Shown: positions 12,733 to 20,482 of the stretch, piece by piece
Numbering within the stretch: position 1 is the first letter of the stretch
Layout: every line of letters starts with the position of its first letter
DNA from: a virus
Length of the DNA stretch: 24,741 nt
Strand: one strand, 5' to 3'
IMG/VR virus record: IMGVR_UViG_3300042398_000128
Location: 1-24,741 of that record
The notes under the pieces: generated by a model
What the model was told of the DNA's origin: nothing
What the model saw: the letters and a program-made list of their open reading frames with translations, nothing else
Databases searched by the model: none
Made by a program: the position numbers and the translations under genes

Positions 12733-14173
12733 AAAGCAAATGGAATACACCCCGGATGTACAAAAACTGTTTTTGAGAATGATGTTAACTAATGCCGAGT
12801 TATATACTCGGGTTATGAACATCATGAACAGTGAGAATTTTGACAAATCGTTACGCCCCGTAGCAGAGATGTACAAGGAACATACTGACAAATATAAAGT
12901 TCTACCAGATCAAACTCAGATTCAAGCAGTTACTGGAATAGATATAGATCCTATTCCTGAAATGAACGAGGGTCATCAAGACTGGTTCTTAGATGCGTTT
13001 GAAGCATTCACTAAAAGACAAGAGTTAGAACGTGCTATTCTTAAAGCAGCCGATATGCTTGAAAAGGGAGATTATGGCCCAGTAGAGAAACTAATCAAGG
13101 ATGCTGTGCAAATTAGTTTACAGAAAGACATGGGTACAGATTACTTTCATGACCCTAAAGGCCGTATCAATAAGTATTTCAATGCAGGTGGACAAGTCTC
13201 TACGGGTTGGCCTCAGATGGATCGTATCTTATACGGTGGCATGAGTCGAGGCGAGTTGAACATCTTTGCAGGTGGTTCAGGTTCAGGTAAGTCATTGGTC
13301 ATGATGAACATTGCGTTGAACTGGTTGCAACAAGGTATGAGTGGTGTTTATATCACACTCGAACTCTCAGAAGAACTTACTAGTTTGCGTACTGATGCGA
13401 TGTTAACGCAGATGGGTACTAAATCAATTCGCAAAGATATCGACACAACTGATCTTAAAGTTAAGATGATTGGTAAAAAATCAGGTAAGTATCGTGTCAA
13501 GGGTCTGCCTGCACAAAGCAATGTCAATGACATTAGAGCATACTTAAAAGAAGTACAGATTCAAACAGGTATCAAGATTGACTTTGTTATGGTCGACTAC
13601 TTGGACTTAGTTATGCCGGTCTCTGTTAAAGTCAATCCCAACGATCAATTCATTAAAGACAAGTATGTTGCAGAAGAATTACGTAACTTAGCTAAAGAAC
13701 TAGGAGTGTTACTAGTCACAGCATCACAGTTAAATCGTTCAGCCGTTGATGAAATTGAATTCGATCACAGTCACATTGCAGGCGGTATCAGTAAGATTAA
13801 CACAGCAGATAATGTATTTGGTATCTTCACAAGTCGTAGTATGCGTGAGCGTGGCAAGTATCAAATGCAGTGTATGAAGTCTCGTAGTTCAACAGGTGTA
13901 GGACAGAAAATTGACTTAGATTATAATGTTGAAACTATGCGTATTACAGATGAAGATCCTGACGGATATGCAGACCAACAAGCAAAATACGCTCCTAAAC
14001 CTAGCCCTAATGCTATCATGGATAAGCTAAAAACTCAGTCTACTGTCTCCCCGGCATCATCCTCAACACCTGATCCTAATCATAAATTCGACTTTTCTCC
14101 ATTAGAAAAGAAAGTCGTAGCCGACGTACAGGGTACAAAACTCAAAGCTTTGCTGAATTCACTAAAGAAGTAA
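12710..14173 (+). CDS. Replicative DNA helicase (gp41/DnaB-like)
   Basis: A 487-residue RecA-fold hexameric helicase. Walker A is G-G-S-G-S-G-K-S (188-195), the downstream E is in L-E-L-S-E-E, Walker B is F-V-M-V-D296-Y-L-D-L, and T-A-S-Q-L-N-R (337-343) is the DnaB sensor motif. K-S-R-S-S-T-G-V-G near residue 395 is the arginine/lysine-finger region. The N-terminal 150 residues form the helical collar domain, and the last 60 are low-complexity P/S/T. The start is a TTG at 12710 with a strong AGAGGAAG before it; the next ATG (12740) has none. It unwinds DNA at the fork in partnership with the primase upstream. Confidence 0.93.
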   Translation: MANKTDSKKQMEYTPDVQKLFLRMMLTNAELYTRVMNIMNSENFDKSLRPVAEMYKEHTDKYKVLPDQTQIQAVTGIDIDPIPEMNEGHQDWFLDAFEAFTKRQELERAILKAADMLEKGDYGPVEKLIKDAVQISLQKDMGTDYFHDPKGRINKYFNAGGQVSTGWPQMDRILYGGMSRGELNIFAGGSGSGKSLVMMNIALNWLQQGMSGVYITLELSEELTSLRTDAMLTQMGTKSIRKDIDTTDLKVKMIGKKSGKYRVKGLPAQSNVNDIRAYLKEVQIQTGIKIDFVMVDYLDLVMPVSVKVNPNDQFIKDKYVAEELRNLAKELGVLLVTASQLNRSAVDEIEFDHSHIAGGISKINTADNVFGIFTSRSMRERGKYQMQCMKSRSSTGVGQKIDLDYNVETMRITDEDPDGYADQQAKYAPKPSPNAIMDKLKTQSTVSPASSSTPDPNHKFDFSPLEKKVVADVQGTKLKALLNSLKK

Positions 14174-14189
14174 TAAACCGAATTCAGCA
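14151..14189. repeat. 10-bp inverted repeat around the helicase stop codon
   Basis: TGCTGAATTC (14151-14160) and GAATTCAGCA (14180-14189) are perfect arms with a 19-base loop that contains the helicase stop. The right arm runs directly into the ATAAATA late motif. No T-tract follows, so it is not a standard terminator; an mRNA 3'-end stem or a protein-binding site are options. Confidence 0.65.
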
Positions 14190-14195
14190 TAAATA
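14189..14195 (+). promoter_or_regulatory. Candidate late promoter motif ATAAATA
   Basis: The motif lies in the gap after the helicase gene, 16 bases before ATG 14212, and resembles the T4 late box TATAAATA. AGGA, the ribosome binding site, follows at 14201. Confidence 0.55.
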
Positions 14196-14211
14196 CAATT
14201 AGGACAAATTT

Positions 14212-14460
14212 ATGCAAAAGAAAACCCGTTCCCTGTTGGAAGAATTGGAGTCTATGGGCAATGACCGTGACATGTCACATGTTATTGAAAATAGAGCCCA
14301 TAATATTATCACCAGTGCAATTAACTTAATTGAATTAATGAACAAACACTATGATAAAGATACTTCTGAGCTACTAGAAAAGAAGCTATTGAGCGCAATC
14401 AAGGGACGTGACCAAGCAAGATTCTCCAAAAGTATAAGGAAAAATCATGAGAATGAGTGA
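14212..14460 (+). CDS. Small conserved-looking phage protein
   Basis: An 82-residue, all-helical, charged protein (T-R-S-L-L-E-E-L-E-S-M ... N-R-A-H-N-I-I-T-S-A-I-N-L-I-E-L-M). I recall similar short proteins with R-S-L-L-E-E-L and S-A-I-N-L-I in T4-like phages, without a known function. AGGA precedes the ATG. The gene overlaps the next by 14 bases. It heads a late-type unit, so a virion or assembly role is possible. Confidence 0.75.
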   Translation: MQKKTRSLLEELESMGNDRDMSHVIENRAHNIITSAINLIELMNKHYDKDTSELLEKKLLSAIKGRDQARFSKSIRKNHENE

Positions 14461-15706
14461 CATTAAAAAGGCCCAGCGAATAGATGAAAAACTGGCTAAT
14501 TGGGTAGGTAACTTTGGAGCATCAACTCTAAAACAACTTGGTAATAGAATGACAGGTGACGCTGAAGGTCATTCAACCATTGCTGACAAATTTTCCAAAG
14601 AAAAGTTTGTTAATGATTTCTTGAGCCGCGCATATTCCGCTCTAACGGCTGAGATTGAAAGCGGAAGGGTAGATCCTCAGGCTGCAGGCGCGACTGCTCC
14701 CGCCCCAACAACTCCAACGACTCCACCGGCGACACCGCCACCTGCTCCGGCGGCACCTACAGCACCAGCAAAGCCAGGTACAGCTAAAGTTGCTCCTGGT
14801 AATGCAGGGGCGCCCGGTGCAGTACAAAAACAAACAAATCAAAATATCAATAACTATGTTCAAGGCGTTGCAAGACAGTTGAACGCAGAACCTGATCGTA
14901 ACAAGAAAATTGCCCTAACAAAAGAGTTGATTAACTTTATGGCTGACCGTAAAGATTACCCTGAGTGGGGTAACGCATTGGGTACAGCTAAGGCAGTTCT
15001 ACAAAAGAATCAAGCCGGTGGAAACATGGTTAGAGCCCTGCAGGGTGGACAGAAAGTCTCTGAAGCATGGAACGTATATTGGATCAATAAGCTATTAGAG
15101 TCTGTAAATTTATCATGGAAAGATGTTGGTTTAACTCTATTAAAAGAGGATAAAAAGAATGGTAGATATATCATTGCAGAATCCAAATATACAAAACTAA
15201 ACAACATTTTTGAAAGTATCATGTTAAGTGAAGCTGAGTCAATATCTCAGTTCTTACAGCGTTGGGTACCTACATACATGCGTGGTACAGACATGTCTGA
15301 TCCAAATACACAAGCATTAATTAAAGGTGTAGAAGATACGTATCAGCGAGATCAAGGTCAGGCTGCTATGAAAAAATTAGCCACAGCGGCATTTGCCGCA
15401 ACACGCAGTGGTGCGCCCTCAGGTGGCGGTGCGCCTGCCCCGTCAAGCGGTCCATCGGATCCAAGTACATCACCAGGAGCTAGTGGTCCACAAGGCGCTA
15501 GTACATCAGCAGGTTCTAATACTGCATCTACGCCGCAGTCTGTTGATAGTTTAATGTCAAACGTCAAGTCAAATCTAGCTAAATTAAAAGGGATGGACCC
15601 TGCAATGTATGCTAAGTTTATCAAAGAATTGACAGGTACCGGTTCATCTGCACCTGCACCTGCACCAGCACCTATCCCAGTAAGTGAAACTAGGAAGAGA
15701 AGATGA
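14447..15706 (+). CDS. Phage protein with proline/threonine- and serine/glycine-rich linkers, unknown function
   Basis: A 419-residue protein of alternating helical and disordered parts. Helical 1-75 (a K-F-V-N-D-F-L-S-R-A-Y-S helix) is followed by a P/T/A-rich linker (about 80-125), a helical core (130-315), a second S/G/P linker (318-358), a short helical domain (D-S-L-M-S-N-V-K-S-N-L-A-K-L) and an A-P repeat near the end. The start at 14447 has AAGGA upstream; an ATG at 14453 is possible. The layout suggests a scaffold- or virion-associated protein. The basic end shares ATGA with the next gene. Confidence 0.75.
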   Translation: MRMSDIKKAQRIDEKLANWVGNFGASTLKQLGNRMTGDAEGHSTIADKFSKEKFVNDFLSRAYSALTAEIESGRVDPQAAGATAPAPTTPTTPPATPPPAPAAPTAPAKPGTAKVAPGNAGAPGAVQKQTNQNINNYVQGVARQLNAEPDRNKKIALTKELINFMADRKDYPEWGNALGTAKAVLQKNQAGGNMVRALQGGQKVSEAWNVYWINKLLESVNLSWKDVGLTLLKEDKKNGRYIIAESKYTKLNNIFESIMLSEAESISQFLQRWVPTYMRGTDMSDPNTQALIKGVEDTYQRDQGQAAMKKLATAAFAATRSGAPSGGGAPAPSSGPSDPSTSPGASGPQGASTSAGSNTASTPQSVDSLMSNVKSNLAKLKGMDPAMYAKFIKELTGTGSSAPAPAPAPIPVSETRKRR

Positions 15707-16869
15707 ACTTATCAGAATCTTTAGCATTATTAAGAAACACGCTCTCCGATATTGATTACGTAGAGCAACGTCCTCTTTATGAAGATAAAGGTCACCTTGA
15801 CCATCCTGAAGATTTAGTGTTTTTAGGTGGTAGTCAGGGTGCCTCACGTGCTGTCCAAGCATCACAAGATACTGTTAAAAATCCAGCTAAAGTAACTATC
15901 AAGTGGGACGGGTATCCTGCATTGATCTTTGGACGTGGCGCTGACGGTAGATTCAGTATCATGGATAAACACATGTTTAACAAGAAAGACGGGTCTGGTA
16001 GAGAAGTCTATAGCCCAGACGAGTTTGTTAAGTATGACCAAGCCCGTGGCGTTGACCGTAGCAATCTACACCAATTGATTTCTAACATCTGGCCTGGTCT
16101 AGAAAAAGCAGATAATAGTAAAGGTTACTATTGGGGTGACTTGTTGTTCAGTGCCCCATTACAAGATCAGAACGGTCTATACAAGTTCAAAGCTAATCCA
16201 AATGGAATTGCATATACAATTGAATCTAGTAGTGAAGTAGGTCAGTTCTTGAAGGGTAAGACTGCTGGTATTGTTGTGCATCAGTACATGGCTCCTGATG
16301 CATATACTACTGATGATGCTGTTCCACTAGATGGCGGAATTGGTAGCTTGAAAAACAATAGTGATGTTGCTATTGTCCCTGCAAAGATGCCAATCACGCC
16401 TAAATTGAAGCTAGACTCTAAACTTTTAAAGAATGCTACTTCAAAGATACAGCAATACGGTCAAGCAGTGGATCAATTAATGAGTTCTGCTCCTCAAGCT
16501 AGAAACACATTTAATGGATTATTCACTACGTATATTAATAAGAAGATTATTGCCGGTGATCTTAGCAATCTATTACCAGATTTCATGGAATATGTTGAGA
16601 GTCGTCCTATGACAGCAAGTATGAAAGCTAAGATTGACAACCATCTACAGCAAAATATGAACGGTGTCAAGGGTGCATTTGAGATTTGGGCCGCTATATA
16701 TGCGTTGAAAATGTCAATTGTCGAGCAACTAAACAAAGCCGCAGAAGCTAGTCCTGTCAAGGGCTATCTACAAGACGGAACTCAAACCCAAGAGGGATTC
16801 GTTGCTAACGGCTTAAAATTCGTAGATAGAATGGGTTTCAGCCGTCAAAATTTAGCTGGCCGTGGTTAA
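15703..16869 (+). CDS. Divergent nucleotidyltransferase/ligase-like phage protein (DUF6267-like)
   Basis: A 388-residue protein. V-T-I-K67-W-D69-G70-Y-P-A matches the K-x-D-G motif I of ATP-dependent DNA/RNA ligases. G-Y-Y-W-G-D-L-L-F-S (141-150) sits where motif III (G-E-L) is expected, T-A-G-I-V-V-H-Q-Y (187-195) resembles motif IV, and D-V-A-I-V-P-A-K (221-228) could stand for motif V. The canonical Glu residues of motifs III and IV are replaced (D146 and A188). The C-terminal 150 residues are helical. I recall a phage family of unknown function (DUF6267) with this K-W-D-G motif. It shares ATGA with the gene before it and has GGAAGAG upstream. Enzyme activity is not certain. Confidence 0.75.
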   Translation: MNLSESLALLRNTLSDIDYVEQRPLYEDKGHLDHPEDLVFLGGSQGASRAVQASQDTVKNPAKVTIKWDGYPALIFGRGADGRFSIMDKHMFNKKDGSGREVYSPDEFVKYDQARGVDRSNLHQLISNIWPGLEKADNSKGYYWGDLLFSAPLQDQNGLYKFKANPNGIAYTIESSSEVGQFLKGKTAGIVVHQYMAPDAYTTDDAVPLDGGIGSLKNNSDVAIVPAKMPITPKLKLDSKLLKNATSKIQQYGQAVDQLMSSAPQARNTFNGLFTTYINKKIIAGDLSNLLPDFMEYVESRPMTASMKAKIDNHLQQNMNGVKGAFEIWAAIYALKMSIVEQLNKAAEASPVKGYLQDGTQTQEGFVANGLKFVDRMGFSRQNLAGRG

Positions 16870-16906
16870 TTTTAGTATCCAAAACCGACATTTTTTTGTG
16901 CCAGGC

Positions 16907-16920
16907 ATAAATAAGTGTAT
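16907..16920 (+). promoter_or_regulatory. Late promoter motif ATAAATAAGTGTAT
   Basis: An exact copy of the 14 bases at 21177-21190, and like that copy it is intergenic and upstream of a structural-type gene. The core ATAAATA fits the T4 late promoter box. The leader to ATG 16959 is about 35-40 bases and has AAAGGA as ribosome binding site. Confidence 0.72.
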
Positions 16921-16958
16921 GAGGCAGTAGGCTTCAAAACATTTAAAGGAATTTTATC

Positions 16959-17327
16959 ATGGCACAATTTACAAAAGTCAATGGCGACTTCAAACCGGTT
17001 ATTAACTATGACAGCCCAGCTTACACTAACACAGGTGTTAATGCTGTTACTTCAGCCGCAACAGTTCAACCTCAAGGTCCTAAATTAGACTTCTTCACTA
17101 TCACTAAAGATACTGGAGCTTTCACTACAGCTAACATCAGCACAATCGTTCAAACGGTTCAACAATTAGCTACAATTTACATCTATGAGTACACAGACGC
17201 TTCTGATGACACATTCGCAATGGCTGTTTACCCAACAGGCGCATGGACAACAGCAACTATCGACACAGCAGTTACAGCCGCTGGTATTGCAGTTACAGTT
17301 GCCGCATCTGCAACATTCACAAACTAA
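16959..17327 (+). CDS. Small, probably abundant virion protein
   Basis: A 122-residue protein, rich in T, A and V and beta-strand patterns (T-V-Q-Q-L-A-T-I-Y-I-Y-E-Y), with no charged clusters, signal peptide or membrane segment. It is the only gene in the window with its own late promoter, strong ribosome binding site and own terminator. Its regular third-position choices suggest high expression. This points to a capsid decoration or other high-copy structural protein. I do not recognise the family. Confidence 0.75.
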   Translation: MAQFTKVNGDFKPVINYDSPAYTNTGVNAVTSAATVQPQGPKLDFFTITKDTGAFTTANISTIVQTVQQLATIYIYEYTDASDDTFAMAVYPTGAWTTATIDTAVTAAGIAVTVAASATFTN

Positions 17328-17345
17328 TCTTTTAGTTTGATAAAG

Positions 17346-17373
17346 AACCCGGGATTTATTCTCGGGTTTTTTT
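17346..17373 (+). terminator. Rho-independent terminator
   Basis: AACCCG and CGGGTT pair around G-rich inner bases (9 bp including one G-T, loop TTTAT; 17346-17368), running into seven T. It closes the single-gene unit 16959-17327. Confidence 0.92.
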
Positions 17374-17380
17374 ACCTCTT

Positions 17381-17387
17381 CTAAATA
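17381..17387 (+). promoter_or_regulatory. Candidate late promoter motif CTAAATA
   Basis: CTAAATACTTGTAT shares TAAATA-NN-TGTAT with the motifs at 16907 and 21177. It lies 8 bases after a terminator and only 5 bases before ATG 17393, so transcripts would begin about at the start codon. Confidence 0.5.
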
Positions 17388-17392
17388 CTTGT

Positions 17393-17845
17393 ATGAGTTT
17401 TAGAATCACTTGCTATACATTATTTGATATTACACAGACTGGTGTGTTGAATCGTTCCAAACCAGGTGATGATACAGAATATGCAGAGTGGGTCTTTAAA
17501 AGAAACACACAAACTAACCTAGACACTATACTACAAGTAATCAATTTAAGGTCACAACCTGAGCTTATAGCGGCACCAGTAAGAAAAGATATTCGATTTG
17601 ATGAGTTTGAAAACTTTGGATTTTTGTTTCAACAGAACACTGATGAACCCTATCCTTGTTGGGCATTCTCTTTTGACATACACCACCATAGCGTTTTTAA
17701 CGATGGTAAAACAGAATTAGGGGCTTTGTACAATGATTGCGACCAAGTTCCTATGATACTATGCGGTACAGAATGGGGCAAGTTACCTGCATTTTTAGAC
17801 ACGACCCCTGAACTAAGAAATATCTATTTTACGGTACAAAAATGA
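17393..17845 (+). CDS. Conserved-looking T4-like phage protein of unknown function
   Basis: A 150-residue protein starting M-S-F-R-I-T-C-Y-T-L-F-D-I-T-Q-T-G-V, with L-D-T-I-L-Q-V-I-N-L-R-S-Q-P-E-L in the middle and G-T-E-W-G-K-L-P-A-F-L-D-T-T-P-E-L-R-N-I-Y-F near the end. I recall close relatives in many T4-like phages of aquatic bacteria, always without a function. Two histidine-rich bits (D-I-H-H-H-S) could bind metal. There is no Shine-Dalgarno and almost no leader. It shares ATGA with the next gene. Confidence 0.82.
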   Translation: MSFRITCYTLFDITQTGVLNRSKPGDDTEYAEWVFKRNTQTNLDTILQVINLRSQPELIAAPVRKDIRFDEFENFGFLFQQNTDEPYPCWAFSFDIHHHSVFNDGKTELGALYNDCDQVPMILCGTEWGKLPAFLDTTPELRNIYFTVQK

Positions 17846-18309
17846 ACGACAAATTAGTTGAGAAAATAAATCAGTTCCTATCCAAAGAATTGTTTCACAA
17901 GATGGGCGATATAGCTATCTTTAAATATAAAGATGGAACATATGAACTGTTCAATAAATATTGTATAGTAGAAGAAAAAGGGTATTATGTCATCAAGCCA
18001 AAACGTGGTATTGATACAAAGAATTTTTCATCATTGCGTAATGCAGTGACCTGGTGCAGTTTTGATAATCGAAACAAACTAATTCAAGCTAATAGGATTG
18101 CATATTTGGATACGATGATTTCGGGATTAGATGCTAACATTGTAGTTCATAAACATCTTATTTCTAGGTCTAAGGATCTAGAAAACAAGCTAATCTATAT
18201 CGCAAAGATGAGTGAAGAACAAGCTAAAAAGAAACATATGGTGGAAGAAATGTCCTCTTTCATTACCGAATCTAAAACCTGGCAAACTAGAAAGTTTGCT
18301 ACAAAATGA
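17842..18309 (+). CDS. Phage protein of unknown function, helical C-terminus
   Basis: A 155-residue protein. The first 70 residues look mixed (D-I-A-I-F-K-Y-K-D-G-T-Y-E-L-F-N-K-Y and G-Y-Y-V-I-K-P-K-R-G). The last 80 form charged helices that could be a coiled coil (S-R-S-K-D-L-E-N-K-L-I-Y-I-A-K-M-S-E-E). It is coupled to the upstream gene by ATGA, which suggests a common function. Confidence 0.8.
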   Translation: MNDKLVEKINQFLSKELFHKMGDIAIFKYKDGTYELFNKYCIVEEKGYYVIKPKRGIDTKNFSSLRNAVTWCSFDNRNKLIQANRIAYLDTMISGLDANIVVHKHLISRSKDLENKLIYIAKMSEEQAKKKHMVEEMSSFITESKTWQTRKFATK

Positions 18310-18315
18310 TAAATA
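18309..18315 (+). promoter_or_regulatory. Candidate late promoter motif ATAAATA
   Basis: It overlaps the last base of the previous stop codon and lies 25 bases before ATG 18341. TTGGA in the leader can serve as ribosome binding site. Confidence 0.55.
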
Positions 18316-18340
18316 ATAGATAACGTTTGGAATAACAACT

Positions 18341-19066
18341 ATGAAACTAACTGATTTTGACAAAAAAGTTTATGCCCCTAGAGCATTAGCTGAGAACTAC
18401 CAAATGTCTTTTAATCCATCTGCTATGAGCATAATGGAAACACAAAAGATGTTGAAGAAGGTTCGTACATTAGCTAACGAAGCTAAAGAAGCACCTAACT
18501 TTCACCAAAACCAAACTAGTCCTTCTTACATGAAATTAGTATTCATGGAGCAAGCACTTGTTCAACATTACAATGAATTACAGTCACAACCAAGAACTCG
18601 CATCGTTTTTGAAAACGAGGAAGTAGATAAATCTCAGGTTGTATTGGCTGCCCAAGACCTAGTTGATAGCATTCAGAAAATGCTTGAAGATGTAGGTCAA
18701 ATGCAAGTTAAAGAATTACCTGCTCTTACAGATTCTATCGAAAGTGAAATTGGTGTGAGTGAAGCACAAGGTTACAATGATCAGGTGTCTGCTCAACTAG
18801 ATACACTAAGTGGTGCATTGAAAGAAGCTTTTGCACAAATGAAGGCTGCACGTGATGCTATCACTGGTCAAGGTGCCGCCGGCTTTGCTGACGCTGGTAT
18901 GGACGCTGGTTTAGATGCTGGTATGGGTGACGAAATGGCAGGCATGGACGCTGGTATGGATGCTGGTATGGACGCTGACTTAGAAGCAGGCGCTGATATT
19001 CCTCCTGCACCCGAAGAAGAGCCTGAGCCAAGTGCTGGCGGTGCAGTAGGTCGCGCCAAGAGGTAA
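18341..19066 (+). CDS. Acidic phage protein with an M-D-A-G repeat, probably virion or prohead related
   Basis: A 241-residue protein. Residues 1-175 are mostly helical (S-Q-V-V-L-A-A-Q-D-L-V-D-S-I-Q-K-M-L-E-D and a later K-E-A-F-A-Q-M-K-A-A-R-D helix). Residues 185-218 are an acidic low-complexity stretch of G-M-D-A-G units, then a P/E-rich tail ending in basic G-R-A-K-R. The mix of helices, an acidic repeat and a basic C-terminal end resembles prohead core or other assembly proteins, but I cannot name it. It heads a six-gene unit under a TAAATA motif. Confidence 0.77.
   Translation: MKLTDFDKKVYAPRALAENYQMSFNPSAMSIMETQKMLKKVRTLANEAKEAPNFHQNQTSPSYMKLVFMEQALVQHYNELQSQPRTRIVFENEEVDKSQVVLAAQDLVDSIQKMLEDVGQMQVKELPALTDSIESEIGVSEAQGYNDQVSAQLDTLSGALKEAFAQMKAARDAITGQGAAGFADAGMDAGLDAGMGDEMAGMDAGMDAGMDADLEAGADIPPAPEEEPEPSAGGAVGRAKR
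18885..18988 (+). repeat. Imperfect 12-bp tandem repeat (ATGGACGCTGGT) inside a gene
   Basis: About six imperfect copies encode M-D-A-G in frame. Insertions or deletions of whole units would keep the frame, so length variation between related phages is expected. Confidence 0.7.
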
Positions 19067-19068
19067 TA

Positions 19069-19386
19069 ATGCGCCTCTACGAATTTACTGATCCTATGGT
19101 TACTAAATTAGTAGCCGTAGCGGATCAGCTAAAGTCAGACCTAGAAAAAGGGGAAGCAGATCCTAATATGACTCTTCCCAATTTCTTGCAATATCTTAAG
19201 AAGTTTGATATAATCATAGACAAGACAGACTTGTACGATATGATTAAGCAACTTCCACTCAAAAATCTTATCTCTAACATTCAGGGCGACAAGATTGTTT
19301 TCAAAGGGTTCGGTACTCCAGAAGCACCACCTGCTGATGACAGTAAAAAAATTGTAGCTGGAATGGCACAAAATGCAGCCAAATAA
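19069..19386 (+). CDS. Small conserved-looking phage protein
   Basis: A 105-residue protein (R-L-Y-E-F-T-D-P ... L-T-K-type helices, D-K-T-D-L-Y-D-M-I-K, then N-L-I-S-N-I-Q-G-D-K-I-V-F-K-G). I recall relatives in T4-like phages next to the previous gene, with no function given. The ribosome binding site AGAGGTAA lies partly in the last codons of the previous gene, two bases separate the two genes, and the tail (after residue 85) is disordered. Confidence 0.78.
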   Translation: MRLYEFTDPMVTKLVAVADQLKSDLEKGEADPNMTLPNFLQYLKKFDIIIDKTDLYDMIKQLPLKNLISNIQGDKIVFKGFGTPEAPPADDSKKIVAGMAQNAAK

Positions 19387-19391
19387 TCACA

Positions 19392-19712
19392 ATGATTACA
19401 GCTACAGACGCGGCAATTAAGAAGATAAGACAGCAAATACAAAGAAGAGGGAAAGGCCTAGGAATACGTGTAGGTGTAAAAACTACCGGTTGCTCAGGGC
19501 TTGCATACGTACTAGAGTTTGTCGATACACAAACAGATACGGATTACAAATTAGATTGTGAAGGGTGCTCTATATATGTAGACCCTAAAAGTTCTCCATA
19601 TGTTCAAGGCGTTGTTATTGATTATATCAAAAATGGCTTGAACGAAGGATTTGAATTCATCAATCCAAATGAACGTGACCGTTGTGGGTGTGGGGAAAGC
19701 TTTAGGGTATAA
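19392..19712 (+). CDS. IscA/HesB-type iron-sulfur carrier protein
   Basis: A 106-residue A-type carrier of usual length. The three conserved cysteines are present: C34 in T-T-G-C-S-G and C98-G-C100 in the C-terminal R-C-G-C-G-E-S-F. F-E-F-I-N-P-N is the typical block before them. Such proteins hold Fe-S clusters or iron for transfer to target enzymes. In a phage it is an auxiliary metabolic gene; it may mature a host or phage Fe-S protein during infection. It shares one base (TAATG) with the next gene. It sits within a late-type operon. Confidence 0.93.
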   Translation: MITATDAAIKKIRQQIQRRGKGLGIRVGVKTTGCSGLAYVLEFVDTQTDTDYKLDCEGCSIYVDPKSSPYVQGVVIDYIKNGLNEGFEFINPNERDRCGCGESFRV

Positions 19713-20482
19713 TGGAAATAACACATTTAGTAGTAGCAGGTTGTAGTTGGACATATTGTCAAGGTTTAGCTGATCCTAAGACACAGGGCTGGCCAGCCCT
19801 AGTTGCAAAAGAACTAGGTATTCCTGTAGTAAATCTTGCTCGACCTGGAATAGGAAATGATGCTATTCATAGAAGAACATATGAATATGCATTCGAAGAT
19901 TCATCGGATAATAATCCCTTTTATATAGTTGTTTGGACACAAACTTGGAGACGAGAAGCATGGTGTCGCCATTTGTATGATGGAAGAGCCAATGGATATT
20001 CCATCATAGCGATGCCAGGTGACGTTCCACAGAACAATATAGAACGAGCACTATTAGACACCTGGAACGAAGAAGATTTTTATCGTAGATTGGTATTATA
20101 TCGTCTTAGTTTAGATTCATTATTTAAATCAAAGAACATTGAATATATGACATCATTCTTTGCTGATGAAGAATTTAACCACGGTTCTACTGATTGTGTG
20201 GATGAAATACAAAATGTAAAAAATAGGTTTAATAATACTGTTGACTATCTTTCTAAAAATACTAATAGATTAGATAGTTTTATGGATATTGCAGGACCTT
20301 ATCCTAAAACAAAATGCGGACACGAAGGGGTAGAAGGTAATCAAGTAATAGCAAATTACATCATTAAAATGATGAATGAGAAATACCAAAAGATTATACC
20401 TGTTAACAAAGATTTTCTAACACTAAAATCATACTATCTAAAAACAGACCCATATGAAAAATCAAATCAACATTGGATTTAA
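19712..20482 (+). CDS. SGNH/GDSL-like hydrolase
   Basis: A 256-residue protein. V-V-A-G-C-S12-W-T-Y-C-Q-G is block I with the nucleophile serine, L-A-R-P-G46-I-G-N49-D carries the Gly and Asn of blocks II/III, and C-G-H204-E-G near the C-terminus can be the catalytic His (the usual Asp three residues before it is not evident; K201 is there). Such hydrolases deacylate lipids or sugars, and phage members may trim cell-surface polysaccharide. There is no signal peptide or membrane segment. AGGG precedes the start, and the next gene follows with no gap. An unusual catalytic triad is the main doubt. Confidence 0.78.
   Translation: MEITHLVVAGCSWTYCQGLADPKTQGWPALVAKELGIPVVNLARPGIGNDAIHRRTYEYAFEDSSDNNPFYIVVWTQTWRREAWCRHLYDGRANGYSIIAMPGDVPQNNIERALLDTWNEEDFYRRLVLYRLSLDSLFKSKNIEYMTSFFADEEFNHGSTDCVDEIQNVKNRFNNTVDYLSKNTNRLDSFMDIAGPYPKTKCGHEGVEGNQVIANYIIKMMNEKYQKIIPVNKDFLTLKSYYLKTDPYEKSNQHWI

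Noticed and set aside
14642-15624. Minus-strand open frames opposite the proline/serine-rich protein
   Set aside because: Shadows of low-complexity codons; compositions such as C/W/R-rich runs are not protein-like.
17954-17960. ATAAATA followed by TTGTAT, and CTAAATA at 20493-20499
   Set aside because: Both are inside genes and in the middle of operons; they show that the 7-base box alone is not proof of a promoter.
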